In this document: positions 58,879 to 64,000 of the stretch, piece by piece
How positions within the stretch are numbered: the stretch's first letter is position 1
Layout: each line of letters opens with the position of its first letter
Source: an uncultured Alphaproteobacteria bacterium
GTDB lineage: Bacteria; Pseudomonadota; Alphaproteobacteria; Caulobacterales; Caulobacteraceae
DNA length: 64,000 nucleotides
Direction: 5' to 3'
Assembly (NCBI GenBank): GCA_937920085.1
Contig: CALETE010000081.1
Coordinates: 167,740 to 231,739 of the forward strand
Made by a program: the position numbers and the translations under genes
The notes under the pieces: generated by a model
Database searches by the model: none
Told to the model about the DNA's origin: nothing
The model's input: the letters and a program-made list of their open reading frames with translations, nothing else

Positions 58879-59748
58879 ATGACCAAACGCGTCCGTAAAG
58901 CTGTTGTGCCCGTGGCTGGCCTCGGCACCCGGGTCCTGCCCGGTAGCAAGACAACGCCCAAGGAACTGCTCAACGTCGTAGACCGGCCCATACTGTCTTA
59001 TGTGGTGGAAGAAGCCCGGGCTGCCGGGATCGAGCACTTCGTTTTCGTCACTGGCCGCGGCAAGGGTGCCATCGAGGACTATTTCGATCACCATATCGAG
59101 CTTGAGGCTCAGCTGGCGGCCAAGGGCAAGGCCGACATATTGGCCGATGTCACCCGCGACCTGCCCAAACCCGGCGAGATGAGCTTTGTGCGTCAGATGG
59201 CCCCCCTGGGCTTGGGCCATGCGGTCTGGTGTGCCCGAGACATTATTGGCGACGAGCCCTTTGCCGTCATCCTGCCGGACATGCTGATGATGGCCAAAAC
59301 GTCCGCCATGGCCCAGGTCGTGGCGGCCTATGATCAGGTTGGCGGAAACATCATCGCCGTAGAGCCAGCGCCAGAAGGCGAGACCCATAAATACGGCATT
59401 GTGGCCTTGGATGGTCGCGAGGGGCGCCTGAACCGTATGACCGGCATGGTCGAAAAGCCGCCCTTGGGGACTGAGCCCTCAAACCTGCTGATTTCAGGTC
59501 GGTATGTCCTGCAGCCAGAAATCTTCGCCCTGCTGGCCCAGCAAGGTAAGGGTGCTGGCGGCGAAATCCAATTGACCGACTCCATGGTCGAACTGATGAA
59601 GGCCCAGACCTTCCACGCCCTGGAATATGACGGCGTCACCTATGATTGCGGCGACAAGATCGGCCTGCTGCGCGCCAATGTCGCCTTTGCCCTGGCCCGC
59701 CCCGACCTCGCTGAGGCCGCGCGGGCAGCCATCACGCAACTGCTCTAG
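58879..59748 (+). CDS. galU: UTP-glucose-1-phosphate uridylyltransferase
   Basis: A 289-residue enzyme that makes UDP-glucose from glucose 1-phosphate. The nucleotide-binding motif is KAVVPVAGLGTRVLPGSKTT with PKELLNVV; EDYFDHHIELEAQL, GLGHAVWCARDIIGDEPFAV and ILPDMLMM follow, with VEKPPLGTEPSNL near the sugar site. ATG 58879 is 8 bases after GGAG; a GTG three codons upstream is the alternative. The epimerase-like gene follows by 11 bases. Supplies the substrate of ugd. Confidence 0.95.
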   Translation: MTKRVRKAVVPVAGLGTRVLPGSKTTPKELLNVVDRPILSYVVEEARAAGIEHFVFVTGRGKGAIEDYFDHHIELEAQLAAKGKADILADVTRDLPKPGEMSFVRQMAPLGLGHAVWCARDIIGDEPFAVILPDMLMMAKTSAMAQVVAAYDQVGGNIIAVEPAPEGETHKYGIVALDGREGRLNRMTGMVEKPPLGTEPSNLLISGRYVLQPEIFALLAQQGKGAGGEIQLTDSMVELMKAQTFHALEYDGVTYDCGDKIGLLRANVAFALARPDLAEAARAAITQLL

Positions 59749-59759
59749 AGATTTCAGGC

Positions 59760-60620
59760 GTGGCCGGGCGCCTGTTCATCTTCGGCTACGGATTCTCAGC
59801 CCAGGCCCTGACCCGACTCTTGCAGCCGCAGGGTTGGACGGTTGCCGGGTCCTATCGGCGCAGCCCGCAACCGCTCTTGGACGACGGTGTCACCCCAGTG
59901 GCGGTCGAGGACGCTGCGGCCTTAGATACCGCACTATCCAGGGCGACAGCGATTTTAGTCACAGCCCCACCCACTCCGGAAGGCTGCCCGGCCCTGCTCC
60001 AGATTGCGCCGAGCCTGGCGCGAACCGGTGCGACGCCCGACTGGCTGGGCTATCTGTCAACCACCGGGGTTTATGGAGATCGCGGTGGCGGTTGGGTATT
60101 TGAGGACAGCTATCTGGCTGGCCAATCCTTAGAAGGCACCCGCCGTGTGGTCGCCGAGCGGGGATGGCTAGAGGTGGGCCGAGACTTGGGTTTGACGGTT
60201 ACGGTGCATCGCCTGCCTGGGATTTATGGCAAGGGGCGCTCGACCCTGGATCGGCTGCGGGACGGCCGTGCCCGGCGCCTGATCGCGCCAGGTCAGGTTT
60301 TCAGCCGTATCCATGTGGATGATCTGGCCTCGGGACTGTCAGCCTCCCTGGGACGACCTCGGGCCGGCGGGATTTATAATTTCTGCGACGATCAGCCAGC
60401 GCCCAACAGCGACGTTGTCACCTTTGCCGCAGGCCTGCTCGGGATCGCGCCGCCCCCAGCGGAAATACTCGATCTCAAAACCCTTACCCCGCAGGCCAGA
60501 CGCTTCTATGGCGAGTCAAAGCGTGTCTCCAACGCCCGCGCAAAGGGCGAATTGGGCTGGCGCCCTGCCTATCCGACCTATCGGGAGGGTCTGACCGCTA
60601 TTCTGAAGGCGGGGGGCTAG
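59760..60620 (+). CDS. NAD(P)-binding epimerase/SDR-like protein (YeeZ-like)
   Basis: A 286-residue atypical SDR. The cofactor motif is LFIFGYGFSAQALTRLLQPQG (GYGFSAQ). YLSTTGVYGDRGGGWVFEDS has the catalytic Ser/Thr and Tyr, and VHRLPGIYGKGRSTLDRL with FSRIHVDDLASGL is the sugar-epimerase-type middle. FYGESKRVSNARAKGELGW is the closing block of the YeeZ group. It starts at GTG 59760, 11 bases after galU, so a role in sugar nucleotide metabolism is possible but unproven. Confidence 0.85.
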   Translation: MAGRLFIFGYGFSAQALTRLLQPQGWTVAGSYRRSPQPLLDDGVTPVAVEDAAALDTALSRATAILVTAPPTPEGCPALLQIAPSLARTGATPDWLGYLSTTGVYGDRGGGWVFEDSYLAGQSLEGTRRVVAERGWLEVGRDLGLTVTVHRLPGIYGKGRSTLDRLRDGRARRLIAPGQVFSRIHVDDLASGLSASLGRPRAGGIYNFCDDQPAPNSDVVTFAAGLLGIAPPPAEILDLKTLTPQARRFYGESKRVSNARAKGELGWRPAYPTYREGLTAILKAGG

Positions 60621-61360
60621 GAAAGCTCTTCGATGGCCGCGATCATGCGGACAATGTCCTGCGGCCGCGAGAGCCGATGATCACCATCACGAATGAGAGT
60701 TAAGACAGCATCTTCACTCGTCACCGCTTCGGATAGGGCCAAGGCGTGACGCCAAGGGACGTCCGGGTCCCTGCCGCCTTGCAAGATCCAAAGGGGTTTG
60801 TTCAGGGGAATGGGTCCTGGAAGTATGGACCATTTCGCCCCGTCATCCAGCAGGGCCCTGGTGATAGGATAGGGCTCGCCATAGGCTGAAGGCCGCATCC
60901 AGACACCTGTGCTTTCAAGCTCGGCCTTATCGGCTTGGGTCATTTCCGGCACCATGAGCTTGCTCGTGAAGTCTGCCGCCGGGGCAATCAGCAAAAGGGC
61001 CTTAACGCGGTCAGGTCGAACCAGGGTCGCCAGACAGGACAGCCACCCGCCCATAGATGAGCCCACCAGGATCAGATCACCAGACGTCAGCTCGTCAATG
61101 ACGGCCAGGGCATCCTCGCGCCACCGGGAGATCGTTCCGTCCACGAAGTCTCCACTGGACTCACCATGACCGAAATAGTCAAATCGAACAAAGGCGCGGT
61201 CGGTTTGTTGGGCCCAGTCCGCCAGGGCTTGGGCCTTGGTCCCGGTCATGTCGGATCGAAACCCGCCCAACCAGACGACGGCTGGTCCGGCCCCGTCGAC
61301 CCTGCGCCAGGCGAGGCGGGAACCATCCGGGCAATGAAGGTATCCAGCGCGCTCTCTCAT
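60617..61360 (-). CDS. Alpha/beta hydrolase
   Basis: A 247-residue serine hydrolase similar to the ABHD10/carboxylesterase group. VVWLGGFRSDMTGTKAQALA is the oxyanion entry, FVRFDYFGHGESSGDF the conserved loop, ILVGSSMGGWLS the nucleophile elbow, ILQGGRDPDVPW the acid and IRDGDHRLSRP the histidine. No signal peptide. Its stop overlaps the epimerase gene stop by 4 bases. The substrate is unknown; thioesterase or depalmitoylase relatives exist. Confidence 0.88.
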   Translation of the reverse strand: MRERAGYLHCPDGSRLAWRRVDGAGPAVVWLGGFRSDMTGTKAQALADWAQQTDRAFVRFDYFGHGESSGDFVDGTISRWREDALAVIDELTSGDLILVGSSMGGWLSCLATLVRPDRVKALLLIAPAADFTSKLMVPEMTQADKAELESTGVWMRPSAYGEPYPITRALLDDGAKWSILPGPIPLNKPLWILQGGRDPDVPWRHALALSEAVTSEDAVLTLIRDGDHRLSRPQDIVRMIAAIEELS

Positions 61361-61418
61361 TGAGCGAAAATAATACTTTTACGGCCCAAAGTCGAGATGG
61401 GCTTTACCCCAATTCCCG

Positions 61419-62606
61419 GTGCTCTATTCAGTCCCCGTGGCCAATCTTAAAAACCTCACCGTTCTGCAAGTTGTCCCGGAGCTCGACACCGGTGGCGCCG
61501 AGCAGACGACCATCGATGTCGCACGCGCCCTTGTGGAAGCTGGTGGCAAGGCCCTAGTCGCCAGTCGTGGCGGACGGATGACCGGACGACTAATGGTAGA
61601 CGGCGCGCAGTTTTGCGCAATGCCGGTGCAGAGTAAAAACCCTTTCACAATTTTTCAGAACAGCAGGCGGTTGGCGGCGCTGATCCGGGAGCATGAGGTT
61701 GATCTGATTCATGCACGGTCTCGTGCGCCGGCATTCTCGGCCCTGTGGGCCGCGCGGCAGACGGGTATTCCCTTCGTGGCAACCTATCACGGGGTCTACA
61801 AAGCCCAGAACCCGCTCAAGCGCTGGTACAATGCTGTCATGACCCGCGGGGATCTGGTCATCGCCAATTCCGACTATACCCGGGACCACCTGTTCGCCGA
61901 GCATCAGATTTCACCCGACAAGGTGGTCACCATTCCGCGGGGCGTGGACCTTGATCGCTTTCACCCTGACGCCGTTACCCCGGATCGGATTCGGAAACTG
62001 CAGGATGACTGGGGAATTTCTCCAGAAGACACCCGAACCAAGATCCTACTCGGCGGTCGCTTGACGAGGATCAAGGGGCACCTGACCATCATCGAAGCCG
62101 CAGCGCGTATGATGACCGCAGGGCGCACTGATTTCCTCATCCTGTTTGCGGGCGACGATCAGGGTCGATCTGGCTATCGCCAGGAATTGGAAGATGCGAT
62201 CGCCAAGGCCAACCTGACAGACCAAGTCCGTCTGGTGGGGCATTGTACCGACATGCCAGCTGCCTTCCTGGTGGCGGATCTAGCCATATTGCCAACATCG
62301 GTTCCGGAGTCCTTTGGGCGGGCGGCGGTGGAGCCCCAAGCTATGGGCCGACCCGTCATCGCCTCTGCCCATGGCGGCGTCACTGAGACCGTACTCGAAG
62401 GCAAGACCGGCTGGTTGGTTCCCCCAGAGGATGCCGCTGCCTGGACTAAAGCCTTGTCCTCGGCCCTCGATATGGGGCCAAAGGCGCTCCATGAGATGGG
62501 CGCTGCGAGTGCGGCCCGGGTTCGACAACTTTATTCTAACGACGCCATGTGCGCCGCAACACTCGCAGCCTATGATCGTGTTCTCGTCGCTCGAAAGTCA
62601 GGATGA
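61419..62606 (+). CDS. Glycosyltransferase family 4
   Basis: A 395-residue GT-B fold sugar transferase, probably for lipopolysaccharide core or a surface polysaccharide. LQVVPELDTGGAEQTTIDVA is the acceptor-side start, IHARSRAPAFSALWAA and VTIPRGVDLDRFHPD follow, and the donor domain has LLGGRLTRIKGHLTIIEA, LFAGDDQGRSGYRQELE and the E-x7-E region PESFGRAAVEPQAMGRPVIA. It starts at GTG 61419, or at GTG 61437. Its stop overlaps the next gene, so both belong to one transcript. Confidence 0.92.
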   Translation: MLYSVPVANLKNLTVLQVVPELDTGGAEQTTIDVARALVEAGGKALVASRGGRMTGRLMVDGAQFCAMPVQSKNPFTIFQNSRRLAALIREHEVDLIHARSRAPAFSALWAARQTGIPFVATYHGVYKAQNPLKRWYNAVMTRGDLVIANSDYTRDHLFAEHQISPDKVVTIPRGVDLDRFHPDAVTPDRIRKLQDDWGISPEDTRTKILLGGRLTRIKGHLTIIEAAARMMTAGRTDFLILFAGDDQGRSGYRQELEDAIAKANLTDQVRLVGHCTDMPAAFLVADLAILPTSVPESFGRAAVEPQAMGRPVIASAHGGVTETVLEGKTGWLVPPEDAAAWTKALSSALDMGPKALHEMGAASAARVRQLYSNDAMCAATLAAYDRVLVARKSG

Positions 62607-63601
62607 TGTCGCCTAGACCACCTAAGGAAGTCCGGCGCGTGCTGGTCATAAAGCTTTCGGCCTTGGGTGACTTTGTTCTGGCCCTCGCCGCAATGAAGCG
62701 CATTCGGGAGGTCCATCGTAGGGCCCACATTACCCTATTAACGACACCGCCCTTCGAAGCCTTGGCCAAGCTAAGCCCCTATTTCAATGCGGTCGAAACC
62801 GATGGAAAACCCGAGACCTTTAGCGGTTGGGTCGATCTGAGGTCCCGCCTGAAGCGGGCGCGGTATGACCGGGTCTACGACCTGCAAACCTCGTCGGCCT
62901 CGGCGCGGATTTTCCACCTCCTTGCGCCCTTTCCGCCCCCATGGTCCGGAGTTGCCCTTGGGTGCAGCCTGCCCCACCGCAATAAGAGCCGCAATTTCAT
63001 GCACACCCTCGAGCGTCAGGCCGACCAGCTGAAGGAAGCTGGCATCTGGCCCGACGCGCCCACAGAGCCAGGGGCAGCACCAAGCCCAGATCTCAGTTGG
63101 GTTGCTGAACGGACCGCACGACCGCGTGGCCCGGACGGCACCGGAGCACCTCGTCCCTATGTCATGCTGATTCCCGGCGGATCGGCACACCGGCTGGACA
63201 AGCGCTGGCCTGTGACAAAGTTTGGTGAGCTGGCGCGTGCCTTTTACGCGGGCGGCTATGATGTGATCATTATTGGAGGCCCGCAGGAAAGTACCATCGG
63301 TCGGGAAATCCAGCGCATGGAGATCAAGGCGCGGGACCTGACGGGGCGAACAGACTTTGCCGGCATAGCCGCGATGGGCGCAAAGGCTGCCCTGATCGTT
63401 GGAAATGACACAGGCCCCCTGCACTTGGCCGCTGCCGCTGGTGCTCCCACCATTGTGTTATTCTCAAAAGCTTCGGACCCCATGTTATCTGCGCCGAGAG
63501 GCCATGTGGTCGCCCTCCAATCATCATCCTTGGAGGATTTATCTGTGGCCGCAGTCGCACAGGCTGCGAATGCATTGATCGCAGGCGCAGCAGCGACTTG
63601 A
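62603..63601 (+). CDS. Glycosyltransferase family 9 (heptosyltransferase-like)
   Basis: A 332-residue protein of the ADP-heptose:LPS heptosyltransferase family. VLVIKLSALGDFVLALAAMK is the GT9 opening, VYDLQTSSASARIF the acceptor-linked block, MLIPGGSAHRLDKRWPVTKF the sugar-nucleotide loop and LIVGNDTGPLHLAAAAGAPT the donor site. It overlaps the GT4 gene by 4 bases. It probably adds heptose or a related sugar to the lipopolysaccharide core. Confidence 0.92.
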   Translation: MMSPRPPKEVRRVLVIKLSALGDFVLALAAMKRIREVHRRAHITLLTTPPFEALAKLSPYFNAVETDGKPETFSGWVDLRSRLKRARYDRVYDLQTSSASARIFHLLAPFPPPWSGVALGCSLPHRNKSRNFMHTLERQADQLKEAGIWPDAPTEPGAAPSPDLSWVAERTARPRGPDGTGAPRPYVMLIPGGSAHRLDKRWPVTKFGELARAFYAGGYDVIIIGGPQESTIGREIQRMEIKARDLTGRTDFAGIAAMGAKAALIVGNDTGPLHLAAAAGAPTIVLFSKASDPMLSAPRGHVVALQSSSLEDLSVAAVAQAANALIAGAAAT

Positions 63602-63625
63602 TCCCATGGCGAGGTAGGATCATAT

Positions 63626-63642
63626 ACGCCATGCAATGGCGT
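63626..63642. repeat. Hairpin between GT9 and infC
   Basis: ACGCCAT-GCA-ATGGCGT is a 7-bp perfect stem with a 3-base loop, 25 bases after the GT9 stop and 56 bases before infC. It has no U-run, so it may be a weak terminator, an operator or part of the infC leader. Confidence 0.4.
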
Positions 63643-63697
63643 GCGTTACGCGCTCGCCAACCCATGCCTGTTTCAATAGCTCACGGAGCAAAAGCCT

Positions 63698-64000
63698 ATT
63701 CGCCGCCCCATGCAGGCGCCGCCCGTTAAAGACGGTCCGCGCATCAATGAAGACATTCGCGTTCCCCGAGTCCTGCTGATCGATCAGCACGGTGAAAAGC
63801 AAGGCGTCATGCCGACATCATCAGCCCTCGAGGCCGCCGCTGAGGCTGGCCTGGATCTGGTGGAGATCGTGCCAAATGCTGATCCGCCGGTCTGCAAGAT
63901 CCTGGACTATGGAAAGTTCAAGTTCCAGGAACAGAAAAAGAAGAACGAGGCGCGCAAGCGGCAGAAGGTCGTAGAGATCAAAGAGATCAAGCTGCGCCCC
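63698..64000 (+). CDS. infC: Translation initiation factor IF-3, 5' part, with AUU start
   Basis: The gene runs off the right edge; 101 codons are visible. IF-3 binds the 30S subunit and checks the start codon. PPVKDGPRINEDIRVPRVLL, GLDLVEIVPNADPPVCKILD and YGKFKFQEQKKKNEARKRQK with VVEIKEIKLRP identify it clearly. I start it at ATT 63698: GGAG (63685-63688) is 9 bases before it, and the residues then read (M)RRPMQAPPVKDGPR, as in other alphaproteobacterial IF-3. The next ATG (63710) has no ribosome-binding site. An AUU start is the known basis of IF-3 autocontrol. Confidence 0.93.
   Translation, partial: MRRPMQAPPVKDGPRINEDIRVPRVLLIDQHGEKQGVMPTSSALEAAAEAGLDLVEIVPNADPPVCKILDYGKFKFQEQKKKNEARKRQKVVEIKEIKLRP

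Noticed and set aside
1..64000. tRNA, rRNA, CRISPR array, insertion sequence or prophage
   Set aside because: I looked for tRNA T-loop patterns, direct-repeat arrays, transposase motifs and terminal repeats and saw none that are convincing.

Overview
The window looks like a chromosomal piece of a GC-rich alphaproteobacterium of the Caulobacterales (Caulobacter/Phenylobacterium-like). The main reasons are a clear gcrA cell-cycle regulator gene, next to possible CtrA, DnaA and CcrM (GANTC) sites; the xseA-DUF2093 pair; a large TonB-dependent receptor; and an Hsp20 gene with a ROSE-type leader. No rRNA, tRNA, CRISPR array, insertion sequence or prophage was seen. Coding density is very high. Seven convergent gene pairs share their stop codons in an identical 4-base overlap.

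Left part (1-16.5 kb): the edge of a SARP-like regulator; a divergent pair of 2-oxoglutarate/Fe(II) oxygenases, one fused to TPRs; a sugar-use group (TonB receptor, periplasmic protein, ROK sugar kinase, GH36 alpha-galactosidase); an HxlR regulator; a phosphonate group (secreted protein, phnX, FAD oxidoreductase, 12-TM transporter); and hemN, whose Shine-Dalgarno lies in a perfect hairpin.

Middle-left (16.5-33.3 kb): an accessory, catabolic-looking region. It holds a D-aminoacylase-like amidohydrolase, an acyl-CoA dehydrogenase, a perfect parS-like 16-mer beside a decayed DUF2442 gene, an orphan three-gene TadE/TadG-like operon, a HicAB toxin-antitoxin module with a visible promoter and operators, and a run of mostly single genes on alternating strands (GMC oxidoreductase, quinone oxidoreductase, Asp/Glu racemase-like, metallo-beta-lactamase fold, DsbA-like isomerase, VOC, alpha/beta hydrolase, SDR, TerB).

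Middle-right (33.5-50.5 kb): core functions. These are argD-argF, an ABC-2 permease, gcrA, xseA, DUF2093, a LytM-like protein, a lipid A-type acyltransferase, an XRE regulator, a HisN-type phosphatase, a lipase-like hydrolase, an SCP2 protein, an exported methyltransferase-like lipoprotein, the heat-controlled hsp20, a pentapeptide-repeat protein, a stand-alone RibD-type deaminase, an ABC exporter pair and gpmA.

Right part (50.5-64 kb): an envelope-sugar supply region. kdsD (Kdo precursor), a phosphomannomutase/phosphoglucomutase, ugd, glmM, glmS and galU make activated sugars, and two glycosyltransferases (GT4, GT9) could use them. The window ends inside infC, which appears to start at an AUU codon. 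Small genes that are easy to miss are proposed at 24083-24250 and 54660-54812, both with good ribosome-binding sites.
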